Part shown: positions 36,015 through 47,429 of the stretch, in pieces | Position numbering within the stretch: the stretch's first letter is position 1 | Layout of the letters: every line of letters starts with the position of its first letter | Assembly (NCBI GenBank): GCA_016165875.1 | Contig: JABBOT010000003.1 | Coordinates: 23,640,441-23,704,440 of the forward strand | Direction: 5' to 3' | DNA from: Acanthopleura granulata | Lineage: Eukaryota; Mollusca; Polyplacophora; Chitonida; Chitonidae | DNA: 64,000 bases | Notes under the pieces: model-generated | The model's database searches: none | What the model was told of the DNA's origin: nothing | Seen by the model: only the letters and a program-made list of their open reading frames with translations | Made by a program: the position numbers and the translations under genes

Positions 36015-36368
36015 TTGTGCTCGCCCCTTGGTTGCAATACATCTTTCTATCCTTCGATTATGGGTACCTGTTTGTCTACTTATTGTACGGTGACTGGTCT
36101 GTTCTGGAGTGTTTATGCCTGTCGTGTGAAGTTTCGAAGCAGACTTCTCTGTACGTTGTTTAAGTACCTGCTCAAAATATTATGCCCTTTACTGCGGAAA
36201 TTAGCAAATAGTATTGTAAACCTGACATCAAAAATATCCATCTTTATTTCTGTTATCCTCCTCCTCATCTGCGGCGACGTTGAATCAAACCCTGGCCCTT
36301 CATATATCGCTGTAAACCACATTTCTCTGGTGCAGTTACCTGTTTGTGGGCTAAAAACTAAGCTCTGA
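36015..36368 (+). pseudogene. LINE ORF2 N-terminus with 2A-like ribosome-skipping motif
   Basis: A 117-codon open frame whose residues from about 76 read as a hydrophobic stretch (ISIFISVILLLIC) followed by GDVESNPGP (36273-36299). It matches the 2A consensus D(V/I)ExNPG-P, at which ribosomes release the upstream product between the final G and P. 2A-like sequences are established in APE-type non-LTR retrotransposons, near the start of the ORF carrying endonuclease and RT. Here the endonuclease motifs begin about 90 bases further on. The frame ends at 36368 before the endonuclease, so the element is broken although the 2A core is intact. Confidence 0.8.
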
Positions 36369-36379
36369 TTAATATATGC

Positions 36380-36790
36380 AAGTCTGGAGGAATTCGATAC
36401 AATATCGTTAATTGAAGGCCATCTTACTAATGACATTCCCAATTACGTCCGGCTTTCATGAGGGTGTTAGAGGAGACAGAGCTAATGCATAGGGAGCTGT
36501 CTGCATTTATGTCTCACAGAGAGTATGTTTTTGCCATCATACCGAAGTAAAACAAACCGACCTTGAACTAATTCGGGTCGAAATATATAACCAGTCTTTC
36601 CTTCTAACTGGCATCCTATATCGGCCACCAGGGTGTGAAGTTGGTAAATGAAAAATTATCCATGACAACTTTGGTTGCGCAGTAACAGCAGCTTGTTTAT
36701 TTGCGGAGACTTCATGAAAGATCCGCTAAGTCAGCAAAACATCTCAAAAACACTATATCGTCTTTCGGAATGACACAGCTGATATCCGAA
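36380..36790 (+). pseudogene. LINE apurinic-type endonuclease remnant
   Basis: Motifs of the LINE endonuclease-exonuclease-phosphatase domain appear in order but in different frames. First is SLEEFDTISLIEGHLTNDIP (36382-36440), with LIEGHL in place of the usual I/LTETWL. Next are GAVCIYVS, then LELIRVEIYNQ and FLLTGILYRPPG (about 36570-36632), LFICGDF (36694-36714, usual 'CGDFN') and SSFGMTQLI. The T-E of the catalytic TETWL motif is changed to I-E-G, and stops follow, so nicking activity is lost. Confidence 0.78.
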
Positions 36791-37146
36791 CGACTCAGAA
36801 ACATAAAAATTACAAATAAAAATTTATAAATGAGCTAATTCGAAAGGCATAGTAAGACTATCACAGTACCTATGAAGAAAAAATAAATTCTGGCAACACT
36901 AATAAGAAATTTTGCTGGACGTTCGGAAATCACTCCTTAAAACAACATTTCAAATTTTCACCTATCCCTCTCCTTTTGATAACCAAAGTAATATTTACCA
37001 GCACTGTGATTTGATATAAAGCAAACCAACTTAATGAGTGCTTTTTTCTGTCTGCAACGTAGACGAATGGGCAATTGGTCCTCCCGAACTTGTGTATCCG
37101 TGCGGCAGTGAACCAAATATTCTTTTCGAAGCAAGACAAGAAAAAC

Positions 37147-37315
37147 GGCCGGTACTGACTAAGTTGTTCAATTTATCATTGCTCACAAGAACTCTTCCTG
37201 TCGTACAAATTTAGCTCCCATTTTCAAATTCAGAGATACATCCAATGTAAAAAAAAAAGATAAAGACCCAGTGGCTTCTCTAGTCGTCTGTCAACAACTA
37301 TTCTTTTATATGAAT
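37147..37315 (+). pseudogene. LINE reverse transcriptase, N-terminal part only
   Basis: Translation gives RPVLTKLFNLSLLTRTLP, then after a frame change TNLAPIFKFRDTSN and DKDPVASLVVCQQLF. This corresponds to the LINE RT entry region of the form 'P.LT.LFN.SL..G.LP..W..A.V.PIFKKGD.....NYRP.SL'. The palm blocks with the catalytic aspartates are missing, so the copy is truncated or internally deleted. Confidence 0.68.
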
Positions 37316-37489
37316 GTGAATTTACAAGATGTAAAATCAATATAATCATCAAAAAATCTGTGTGTAACTTCACTAAAGAATCAAAAAGATTTTGAAAAAG
37401 AAAAATATTATGGGCCAAAATCTCTACGAACGGACCAAAGTACTTAGGATCTTTTAGGGGCCCGACGGACAGCCGCAAATGTGATCTTT

Positions 37490-38080
37490 ACGAAAATGTT
37501 AAGCCTAATTATGATTTGATATTTCTTTTGTCTTTTGTTATTTTGTGTTTCTTCTTTGGTGTTTTTTTTACATATGGAATATTGTTATGCATTAACCTGA
37601 AGTGAATGCTTCTGCACAGAAAAATGTGTTGATGTTTGCTACTCATATGAAGACGTACACAATATAAGTTTCGGCTTAATGTGTATTCAATAAACTACAT
37701 GGTAAAAGACCACTTTATGACGTAGATTGAAGTCCTCGGTGTTATTTACGCTTTAGCATGGGCATCTCGACAAGATAGCCACACGTCACATGTCGGACTT
37801 TCTGGGATATTGCCATCTATGCATGAATGGTTAATTGCATCGAGATTAAAGTTACACCTGTGCAGACCGCAAAAAAAAATCACTTAATTGATGAAAAAAA
37901 GCGTCCCGCCGGGTACTTAGCCATCACCGGAAACACCTTAAAATCTGACATTCGATACAGAAATGAGCAGCATAAGAAATAAGGTGGCTCATATTCAAAT
38001 AACCGACACCTTTGTGCAGTCAAATTCTCACCTATCCTCCTTGTGTAGATGTCATGTATGGCTTTTCTCTTCCAATGAAA
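37490..38080. other. Unassigned DNA downstream of the LINE
   Basis: T-rich 37515-37575 could be 3-prime LINE sequence but nothing proves it. No coding region seen. Confidence 0.4.
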
Positions 38081-38084
38081 CTGG

Positions 38085-38148
38085 CGGTCCTAAATTATAT
38101 ACATGTACAATAAATTGAGTATGACGTTAAACAACAATAAATCAAAAA
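38085..38148 (+). mobile_element. SINE 3-prime tail fragment, third tail type
   Basis: 'aaattgagtatgacgttaaa' followed by 'caacaataaatcaaaa' parallels the 3-prime module of the other SINEs ('ttgagtacggcgtaaaacaccaatcaaat'), with a different tail. The body upstream cannot be recognised. Confidence 0.5.
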
Positions 38149-38149
38149 A

Positions 38150-39005
38150 AATTAGTATTTAGATCTAAGCTGATACTTTCAAGTTTGATATTATTGCTAG
38201 CCAATTCTCAGACACCAGGTCACAAATGATTGCTGTACATGGCGTGTACATAAGGTACCTATGTCGCAGTCTTTGGATAATCCCGTCACAGGTGACGCAT
38301 TCCGAGAGGTTACTCCATCAAACTACTATTTATTATTCTGACTTCTTCATATTTTACAATATAATACAATACAGTATTATCATTATTGCTGGAGGCCAAA
38401 TGGTTTGCACAGGTTGCTGGTTTAAAACCTGGAGGGATCTCAGCCAGTTTTCAGGACCAGACCCTTAGATACATCAGAAAGTGCAATTACGATAATACTG
38501 TTACTTAAATCATTTTTTAAATGAAATCCACCAATCTAATTGAGAAAATGTCTCCAAAAGCACCACCGTGTTAAATGTATTTGAAACAGACAATGATAGC
38601 ATGTACTTCGAGCCCGAAAATTTATTTAAATTTTCCGCCAGGAATATCGAAGGGATTTGAAAGTTATCGATTTTCAAAGCCCCATTTGGGTTCAGAGGGG
38701 TACACGATTGTAGGGTTTAAGAATACATTGAAAAGAGTTGAGAACGCTGTTGCAAAGTGCCTCTTGTTGTAAACAGTACAGGCTAAATCTACCCAACCCC
38801 CAATCTTTTAAACATGTTCAGTTCGATAATAAAAAGCAAAAACACGTCTTGATCGTGTTGAGCATTGATCAGAAGGCATAATACTCCATGCCATCTAGCT
38901 GTATTACTTAGTATAGGCTAAAATATCCTATATGGCAAATATAAGTCAAAACATGCAGAGGTTTCGGCACAAAGCTCAGTCAGTTTGTTTTTAGTTTGCT
39001 TACAT
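38150..39005. other. Unassigned intergenic-like DNA
   Basis: No gene. 38395-38440 has a B-box-like 'ggtttaaaacctgg', but an A box and a tail are not evident. Confidence 0.4.
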
Positions 39006-39007
39006 AT

Positions 39008-39195
39008 TAAATCGAGTGCCACGGTGCTAAAAGAGGCGTCTAAGTTGTTACTTCATTTACCTGAATTTAGAATAAAACCGGAAGAAAACGGAGTTACATT
39101 GACAATAACTGGCTACGTGTGACCATGTGCCAACAATCACACTGTCGCCATTGTTCCAGTTTTACTCTGCGTGCTGTAGCCTCTTGTATTTTAAA
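39008..39195 (+). repeat. Dispersed repeat DR, copy 6
   Basis: 'ccacggtgctaaaagaggcg', 'taagttgttacttcattta', 'ataaaaccgga', 'ggctacgtgtgaccatgtgc', 'caacaatcacactgtcgcca', 'ttgttccagttttactctgc' and 'gtgctgtagcctcttgtatttt'. The right two thirds are well preserved. Confidence 0.65.
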
Positions 39196-39199
39196 CAAA

Positions 39200-42155
39200 A
39201 TTCATATATATATAATATATTAAATATAATGGCTCAAAATCATAGAAATGCTTTCTATAAATATCAGTTTTGTAGTAAATCAGTCAAAAATAAGTATTTT
39301 GACAGAACTCACATCGACTTGATTGTCACAAATCTAGTTTGGTTAGCCTCATTCCACTGAACGTGTGCTCTCGTTTGAAAGAAAAGCATTAGTTTCGCAT
39401 TGATTGCTCGATATTTCTGTGAGACCAATGCGATGACTTGACAGAAGTGCGTATATTAATCACGTGTGATTGCTGACAAAAATCTGCATCCATTTCCCAG
39501 GTGACCATGTCTTTTTTATATTAAAAACCAGGGTCTTCTTGTCAATCCTTGCGCCACGAATTTGTTTGGTTTGGAGTTTAAGGGCTTAATGGTGGTGTTT
39601 TAGAGGTAATGAAGCCTTCTCTCAATCGCTTCCTGCACAAATTCAAGGGCGTTAACAGATGTAACGAAGGCGAAGCATATTATTTTTGCAGTGAGGTAAT
39701 GAGTTATATAGCCTGCAGCATGTATTGTCGAGATCACGTGTAAAAAATGATGTATGTAATTCATTACGTACAACATGTAACCGATGAGCGTAAATGGCAA
39801 TGAAACTTGTGCAAACAGCACATCGGTACGTTATGTCCATTAACTTCGCATTATTGTATATATTTATTGTATCTTTCTACAAGAAATATAGCTCTATTCC
39901 ATGCATCATGCACCAAGTAACCTATACTACATACAGTATTCCTTCAGCTAAGACTTCAATACACATTCATTTACGCTATAAACCATTACTGATGACACGT
40001 CGACACGGGAGTTTTACGACCGCTACACCTTACTAAGCTGCCGTTTCTTGATTTGTGTTGTTTATCGCTCTGCTGATGTGAATTGTCACTCATTTAAAGT
40101 GTCACAAAGACACTTCACTGAAGAATTAACTTTCACACTTATTGTGACACACCAGCAGATCAATTTGTGAATGTAAAACGGTGATTCTAGTATTAGAAAC
40201 ATAAGGACGAACAGCCTCAAAATCTAACTTCCTATTTCATATACGCTGGATGTAAAAAATATCAATTCTGAACACAAGCACATATAAAATATGAAAAATA
40301 TATTAAATGCAATATCTAAAACGGTTGATTTTTGAAGAGGTAAAAGATCAAAAACCATTCTCAATTTCTACATCAATTTTTCTGTACATTATATAGAGAT
40401 TGCTGTGTATGGTGTATGGTTTAGTTGTCTAAGGCCGACCTGTCGTATGCACGGAGTTCAGATAACCAGACCCGATTATCGTCCTACAACACACACTTAT
40501 CGTTATTTGTTTATCACATACCTTTATTTTTTACTTACAAAAAGATCACAACATACCCGTTTTCTCTTGAAGTAGTAGTCTTAGTTGTCATAACATTAAA
40601 GAGTGAGCAGAAAAAATGTAGCTCATGCATAAATGTGCACAACGTCGTTTATTTCAGTGGTTTCAAAGTAAAAAATTCTTGCCATTAAATCAATATAGTA
40701 ATCTATCAGGAGCTTAACCTATTACACGGTGATCGCTTCGAAACTAATTTTGATCATAATGTCACAGGAATACCCTCACCTCAGACAAATGTGGATGATG
40801 CAAGTTTCAGAAGCGCGGTGGCTTAAAATCAGATGTTATTTGAAAGGAACGACCTCTGGAACAATCGCTCTACAACAGGGAAGCAATGTTTCATGTGCAG
40901 AAAAATATGACCAATTTAAATCGAAGCGCCCCATGTAACAATGGGATAAATTTCCCGCTCAAAGGAACCGAATGGTTCCAACCTGACTACATTATTTTTC
41001 TTTTCCACTGCATGAGCAATACGTTATCAGTGTGCCAACGAACCGTCATGGTAAACACAGGAATGAACAATACAATAGACTACAACAGATTATTTGTGCG
41101 TTAGGCGGGAAGGTTCCACATTGATGGTGATAAATTCTAGTGGACTCCACAGAAAATTTTACCACTGAGCAGTGATAGTCATGGTTGGAATGCTGAGACT
41201 ACCTGGCTGAAAGCTTATCAGCATTGTATATATTTTCTCCTTTTCAGTTACACCCTCTGTATTAAAGGTATAGCCAATGGGTACTAGATTTATATGCAAA
41301 TGGTAATTTTGGGTTGTTTTCAGAATCAGCATTAATAAACAAGATGGTCGATAACTGTAACTTTTGCTATTTATGACAGTGATCGTTCAATATGCCTATA
41401 CTGAGGCTAGTAACCTTTTTAATTATCCCAAGGCCATCAAACATTTTTCGATTGGTAAATACATATCTGGTATATATAAATGTGATTGTAAATCATCTAT
41501 TTCGTCTATAAACGATGTAAGCATTATTTTGCCTAATAACCTGGATATTGTCCAAAAAATGAACTCAAAACATTATTGATGAAGAGCCGAGAAAGATTAA
41601 TTTACCCATGCAGACCAAAAGATAGTACTGAACGCAGTTGAAAAACACGCCATTACTTGGGTCAGCCGAGAGAAGTTACAGTATATGCACTCGATTACTG
41701 GCTAAACCTTGTAAAACAAAGGTGAAACAAGCTTTACACCAGCTCAGATGAAAACCCCTTTCGCATTTTTAAGAGATCATGAGAAACACCACCGTGCAAG
41801 TCGGCTTTGCAGAATTCTATCAGAAATATGTTATCGTAACGGCAGCAAATTGTATGTCTGCAAAAAGTATTATAACCAAGTACTTGTAGAAGAATTAAAC
41901 TTAGGCGCTCCATCAGCCCCGATTCCCATACATACTCTGCAGCTGGGAACACATTTGAAAACCATGACATTATGAAAAACCACGTAAAGTTTCTCGAGGA
42001 AAGGGCTCGTTCGCTCAGGTCCTATAATGAAGAATTGTCGAACGATATGTACTATACTCAAAATGCACCAAAATATCTTATGATGTCAGATTTATAGCTG
42101 GATCCATTAAAAACACAACAAAGGTCCTATCCACGTTGTGAACAAAAGCTCTACA
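39200..42155. other. Unassigned intergenic-like DNA
   Basis: No supportable gene. A hairpin with perfect 9-base arms GTGTCACAA/TTGTGACAC lies at about 40101-40150. Open frames at 40729-40938, 41364-41579 and 41748-41975 have no recognisable motif. Confidence 0.45.
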
Positions 42156-42160
42156 AAAAA

Positions 42161-42447
42161 TAAAACATTTTATTTTTTATTTATTTTATTTTTTATTTAT
42201 TTTATTGGTGTTTTACGCCGTAGTCAAGAATATTTCATACGACGGCGGCCAGAATTATGGTGGCAGGAAACCGGACAAAGCTCGGGAGAAATCGACGACC
42301 ATCCGCTGATTGCTGGCAGAAGTTCCCTCGTACGACCGGAGAGAAAGCCAGCATGAGCTGGGCTTGAACTCAGAGCGACCGCATTGGAAACAGGCTCCTG
42401 GGTCATCACGCTACGTTAGCGCGCAAACCAGTTGAGTAAAACATTTT
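42161..42447 (-). mobile_element. tRNA-derived SINE, full length, minus strand, with target-site duplications
   Basis: Body 42172-42436, flanked by an 11-bp duplication TAAAACATTTT (42161-42171 and 42437-42447). Read on the minus strand it has a head near 'ctcaactggtttgcgcgcta', 'cgctctgagttcaagcccag' (B-box-like), 'catgctggctttctctccgg', 'ctggccgccgtcgtatgaaa' and 'ggcgtaaaacaccaat', with an A-rich tail interrupted by T. Confidence 0.93.
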
Positions 42448-44010
42448 GGGTCCTATACGGCATAAACAAGTAAACAAGGATCCACATGGGACTTCTCAAC
42501 TCTCTATCGTGTACTCTTCACTGCCTCATCAATATTTAATCAGGCGCCTTAGTAAGCTGACTGCCATCATTTCATAAATGTCAAAGCTCAAAGGGCATTT
42601 TTTACTCGAAACCGTATTCAAGGATGTTGCACGATTTATACGCAGATGGGGAATTTCAGCTTAACAACATCTGCGTGATATTCGGCATGTCAGCACATCA
42701 ACAACATATTGGTATCCCTACGCGCTCCCTATTATCAGACCTTTAAATATTTATTGACATATGAATACGACTATATATGCAGAGTATGTTGAAAACCAAT
42801 CAACTTCATAAAGCCCGACTCTTTACATTCACCAAACGCTTCCCTGCATGGCGGTGCAAATTCCAAATATGTACGAAGCAGTGAGTGAAGTACATTCCAG
42901 TTCATAAGCACAAAACAGGACAGCTGATTCCTCAGATGGCGCATCTTATCAGGATTTCTATATTCATAAAAAAAATGAGCATCGCTTTCTCTATCGCCTA
43001 CTGCAAGATGGCTTTAGTCATGTATTGTAGAAATATTAAATGTACTAAATATACATCTATGGCTAAATAAAACATTGTTCTGAAATATTTAAGTTTCTCA
43101 AACGCTATAATTCAAAGTTTCTTAAATTTTGCCATTTATATCCTAGCCAATGATTGCAATTTATAAACGTAGTGGGGAATATCAGTGTCGCTATTCTTTG
43201 TAATTATGTATCTAATTCCGTTTCACCCAAGCCTTGGGCAGTATAGGTTTTTTGCAGTTTTATTATTACCACTGTATTTATATGTACAGTTATAATAAAA
43301 GCGTGACAGAGCTACTTTTATACATTTACCTATTCTTGCTTTATCGTAATATATTGTGTATATTACAAATATTTCACATTGTGGACTAAGTATTGGATTT
43401 GACGCGTGGCTTATTACAAACAAATGTCTTTCCAACATCACTGGGATGAATAATTGGATGAAAAATACCGGCCATGTTTCCAACATCATTGGAAACTGGA
43501 AACTGGAAACTTCTACGTGCAGACAGCTCTGGTTAAAGTTATATATAAATTTATCACCATTTAGAGAAAATTCTAGTGACTTGATTGCTTGAAATGCCCA
43601 ATATACCAGGCCTCACATGCGATTATATCCTCTGAGTAAAGGGGAACGCGTCAACACAAAATATAAATGTAATAGGGAGGCAACTTTGAGGAAGCAAAAA
43701 CAACTTTTTGTCGTCTGCTTTGATCACGTCAAACGTCGGGTAAAGAGCTTTTTGCGTCTTACACAAAACGAACGAAAAGATTCTGGCCAAAACAGTAAAT
43801 GTTGTCCGGAAAATACGAAGGAATCAAATGAGCATGCTGGAATAACTGGTCGTTCCCACCGTACTGAAAAGTGCTGTCACATTGAGAAGATTTTCCATTT
43901 TACTCCAGAAAGATTGGAAGGAGTCCTAGAACATTTATCTTGCTTGGAGGTGCGAAAACAGGATGGAACATAGTGTAAATCATTTGAATGGTTCATTCAT
44001 ACACAGTTAA
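42448..44010. other. Unassigned DNA with one 118-codon open frame
   Basis: No repeat recognised except a short triplet of 'ggaaact' at 43492-43512. The open frame 43617-43973 (plus) gives a basic, cysteine-containing 118-residue peptide with no domain I know. It has no splice signals I would trust and is left unassigned. Confidence 0.35.
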
Positions 44011-44017
44011 ATCATCT

Positions 44018-44287
44018 TCAGAAAGCTTCTGTGGCCGGACACAGATGTCGGCGGAGATGATCAGTATCGCCTCTGGCCTTTTTATCAGCGTACCACCCAT
44101 GCACATCACCATTCAAATCGACACATTCTCTTTCTAAAAAGAAATCACCAGAATCATACCCATAACGATCTGCTGTCATACCATCTTTTTCGCGCCTTTC
44201 ATTTGACTGACGTGCACCCTGACGTTGACTTTGATCTAACTCAACTGTCCTAGGACTTTGATGGCCGTAGCTCCGTGCACCACAATG
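44018..44287 (-). other. Unassigned 89-codon open frame, exon-like composition
   Basis: On the minus strand the frame from 44287 to the TGA at 44018-44020 encodes a hydrophilic peptide with segments such as RYGYDSGDFFLERECVDLNG and HGWYADKKARGDTDHLRRHL. The composition is more protein-like than most chance frames here. A pyrimidine-rich stretch ending in AG lies about 35 bases upstream, but in that register an in-frame stop intervenes. No family recognised. It could be a decayed element ORF or chance. Confidence 0.15.
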
Positions 44288-44542
44288 TCACGGTATTAAA
44301 CAACCTTGACAACGACGTCTAATAGCAGTACAATACAGTCAATGAACATAAATATTATTTGAAGACAAGACTTTTTGCAACCTTCTTTCAATGTCGGGAA
44401 GCACTGACATTACCGACACGGACAGTAAAGAGTTTTACCAAGGGAGATAACTCCGCAACAGCAGTTATATGTCATGGCCTGAAAATCCTCGATAGTTTTC
44501 CGCGTTTTACGTCTGAAAACTGCTCTTTATGGTGATAAATTC

Positions 44543-44694
44543 GTTATGTAACGATCTATCGGGGATATACGGGTAGATATTCGGCTTTGGCCGTTAATGT
44601 TTTGCCTCAGGTTTGCCTCAGGTTTGCCTAGGGAAAATATTATCGACCTCAGCCAAATATCTACCAGTATATCCCCGGAAGATCGGCACATAAC
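44543..44694. mobile_element. MITE-like hairpin element, 152 bp
   Basis: Terminal inverted repeats of about 44 bases. The left end starts 'gttatgtaacgatctatcgg' and the right end (reverse complement) 'gttatgtgccgatcttccgg'. Both continue 'ggatatac.ggtagatatt.ggct', with roughly six or seven mismatches. The short middle contains a tandem 'gcctcaggttt' duplication (about 44606-44628). Such a snap-back structure without coding capacity fits a non-autonomous DNA transposon. No target-site duplication is clear. Confidence 0.7.
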
Positions 44695-44849
44695 TAATAA
44701 TATATGCTGTGTCCAACAACAAATTCCGCTTTTAATGTAAATGGTGAAAATAGCCCCGGTCGCAGGACTATGTACACCTGACATATTCCATATGGAAAAA
44801 TCATCCTGCTTCTGAAACACCATAGCGTAACTAGCATGTATATATAGAT

Positions 44850-44908
44850 ATGTGTGTGTGTGTATGTGTGTGTATGTGTGTGTATGCGTGTGTGTATGTG
44901 TGTGTGTG
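44850..44908. repeat. TG compound microsatellite
   Basis: A (TG)n run interrupted by TATG, directly visible. It produces the histidine-threonine repeats in the minus-strand open frames across it (44527-45051 and 44694-44924), which are therefore not genes. Confidence 0.9.
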
Positions 44909-44909
44909 A

Positions 44910-45960
44910 CTGACTCGGGTCCAATAGACGAATGCTCAGCGGTCTGAGAACATGACAGTGTCAAAATTCCTACCGGGCTATAAGAAAGCTTGGTCTGTGC
45001 TCGGAGAATAGCCTCGCTTCGGAGGAAGAGATAAGCTTGGTTTGCGGACACAAGGAACCGGCACGGTAGAGAACTGCCAGACAGACACTGTAACGAGTCA
45101 TTTGAGAGCTAATATAAACGGGATAGAAGATATATATGAAAAGAACAAAATGGTTCATAACAAGTTCACATACATAAGAATGTAGGCACCTGTATCCAGG
45201 TTTAATCATGGTACGAAAGTTTAATACTGTCGCCATTTATTCTTGAAGTGAATGTTGGTGTTCATTGATTTTTGAATTTGTTCGCGTCTCGGGGGTCCAA
45301 ACGTCGCTTTCAGGGCTATGGTAATCTTCGTAATCGCCGGAAATAAAGATATATTTATTAACAAACGTCGCAATCTTCGTAACCAGTGACCTTGTTAATT
45401 ATCTCAAGACATTTGTAATTTCGAAAACTTGTAATTTAAGAAGGAAAGAAAATTGAGAAGCTAACGGCTTCGCGACGGCTAACAGTTTCGGCGAAACCAC
45501 ACACAGATGTGGGCCTACCATTTAAAACCAAATGTTAGGATGAAACCACTTAGGGATGGGATCCTGCCATCCCCATTTCATTGTAAGGGCAATACTTAGA
45601 GCTTTGTGCTGAGCGGTTTTTAGAGCAACGGGAAAGATAAAGAACTGTATTATGTTTGCCTGAGTTACACAGTCTTTGCCCTAACTAATAGTAATTTGAG
45701 ATCAGTGCGAATATTGTCAACAGTAGCAAACGCAGACGTAATCCAGCAGTAATTGGGATAATCCAGGTTAGACTTGTATTCCACTCTGGATGCGGTCCAC
45801 GTGGTCAACGCTATTACTCTGCTCGGCTAATAGTTTTCCAGATGTAACCAGTATGTTTCCTAGATGTCACGGCAAATTCCACTGTATCCAGGTTGACGAT
45901 ATTAGTCTAGCGTCTACGCATTACGGTTCCCAAGTGGGAAGTTTGCGTCATACCTAGCGT
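44910..45960. other. Unassigned intergenic-like DNA
   Basis: No gene or repeat family recognised. Confidence 0.4.
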
Positions 45961-45967
45961 CTTTGAT

Positions 45968-46187
45968 CGACGGATCACAAACTTGCCTTAGACTTAAGTG
46001 AGACTTAATATTTGAAACTTCAACACGGGTTAGTACGCTAATATTTTGACTTAGGAATTTTTATTTTAGTACATAGAGTTGTCTCAGAAAATTTGAAAAT
46101 TACGGTTTAAGTTCATGTCTAGGTTCTGGAATATCAAAAGTTAAGACTAAATGTGTCTTAAGTCTAAGACAATTTCATGATCCGTCG
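45968..46187. mobile_element. MITE-like element, 220 bp, with about 35-bp inverted repeats
   Basis: The left end 'cgacggatcacaaacttgcc' + 'ttagacttaag' is mirrored by the right end, whose reverse complement is 'cgacggatcatgaaattgtc' + 'ttagacttaag'. The flanks show a possible 3-bp GAT duplication (45965-45967 and 46188-46190). There is no coding capacity. The 'cttagacttaag' core is itself palindromic. It is a non-autonomous DNA transposon by structure; the superfamily is not determined. Confidence 0.75.
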
Positions 46188-46194
46188 GATAGTG

Positions 46195-47100
46195 AGTTAC
46201 CAAGGCTGCAAAGATACAGCGCCATTGTGGTATACGAAAGGAATTGTCTTGGAAGCTGCTTTTCCCAATCTAATAATAATAAAAATAAAAGCATGCTTTT
46301 TTACAGGACGACGTCTTCATGAACTGCTTCTCTGATCTCTACTTGAGAAGATAGAATCATACTAGTTTGCTTTTCTTGATTTGTCAAATGCGGTGGAAAT
46401 TGTTGATCAATTCATGTTACCTATCCTTTGGAAATTCTGTCAATTCGATACTTGCCTTGATGACGACTGCTATGTCTTTTACGTTTTTGTAGAGAACGAA
46501 TGGACGAGAGGTCAACAGCTACCATTGTCGTTATCCCGTCGATCCGGCTTGCAATTAATGAATCCGGATATTGAGGAGGAGACATCATTTCTTCTTGTGT
46601 AACCTAAGCGATGACTATTAATAAGACAGCATCGTGTCACTTTGAGGTTAAAGGCTACATCTTTGTGTTAAGTTAAGCTCTCATCGGACCGGCAACCCAT
46701 ACATTATTAAATCGAGCCTGATGTAAAATAATTCTCAGCGAGTTCTGAAGTATTGGAATATATGGTTGTAAAAACAACGACATTCTGGCAAATTCTATCT
46801 CCGGGCAGAGTATTGTGCTGATTAGAACACATCCAATGCACAACAGCTGGATGCTTCTGTGCTACCATCAAGATATCCACAAACAAATTAAAATTTTCTT
46901 TCGTAAACAGGCCTGCAGAATGAAAGTTTAGAGGCTCTCTTAAGTGTTAGGCAGTGTTGCTATTTTATCCTGCCTGGTGATTAATATAGATTTGGTTGAA
47001 TGCAGAACTGGATTTCACAATAACCTGTACAAAAATCTTCACCCGCCTATGAAGAAGGATGCAATATTCTGTTTTAAGTGACAAGAAGTATTTATTCATA
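46195..47100. other. Unassigned intergenic-like DNA
   Basis: No gene or repeat family recognised. An open frame of 73 codons (46381-46602) has no known motif. Confidence 0.4.
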
Positions 47101-47103
47101 TGC

Positions 47104-47421
47104 TTAGTAATTTATTTCGTATCGGGCAGGATTGACACCTTCTATTTGTATGAATCCAACTAAATTTTTAACATTATATGCTTTCAGACATATTTGGTGG
47201 TTTGCGTTGAACGTTGTGTCGGAAATTGCCTTTGCCATCCAACCCGGCACGCCCATTTCGGCTGATGGCAGAGAAGATTGTTTCTTCCGACGCCTAATTT
47301 CAAAACTTTTTTGTTCAGCTTCTATATTGTTTTTAATTGAGCCTTTCTCATATACCATGGTATCCAGTTTTCTGCGTGGCGGAAAATGGGGTGTGCTGGG
47401 TAAACGTCTGACTTTCGGCAT
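47104..47421 (-). other. Unassigned 105-codon open frame
   Basis: A basic, lysine- and arginine-rich peptide with MPKVRRLPSTPHFPPRRKLD at the start and PGWMAKAISDTTFN near residue 60. The composition would suit a small basic protein or a first coding exon. I recognise no family, and I see no strong splice donor on the minus strand within the frame. The opposite strand is also open over much of it (47132-47428), which lowers confidence. Confidence 0.18.
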
Positions 47422-47429
47422 GTTATAGG

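Larger units (their letters stand above)
34215..37490 (+). mobile_element. Degenerate CR1/L2-like non-LTR retrotransposon with nested SINE
   Basis: The pieces of one LINE lie in the expected order on the plus strand: ORF1 remains (34473-35192), the ORF2 N-terminus with a 2A-like motif (36015-36368), apurinic-type endonuclease motifs (36380-36790), a connector, and the start of the RT domain (37147-37315). The catalytic RT blocks and a recognisable 3-prime end are not seen. Stops and frameshifts are frequent. A SINE with a 13-bp target-site duplication sits at 35632-35717. The left boundary is approximate; 'caagatggcagc' at 34249 may mark the 5-prime region. I place it in the CR1/L2 group on endonuclease and RT motifs and on the presence of 2A. 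It is not functional. Confidence 0.8.

Noticed and set aside
36113..36442. 109-codon minus-strand open frame
   Set aside because: Antisense shadow of the LINE ORF2 start, which carries clear motifs on the plus strand.
38395..38440. B-box-like 'ggtttaaaacctgg'
   Set aside because: No matching A box and no tail, so it stays a chance resemblance.
43617..43973. 118-codon plus-strand open frame
   Set aside because: No motif, splice site or repeat support; kept only as a note in the region entry.
44527..45051. 174-codon minus-strand open frame, the longest in the window
   Set aside because: It crosses a TG microsatellite (giving His-Thr repeats) and a MITE-like inverted repeat; composition is not protein-like.
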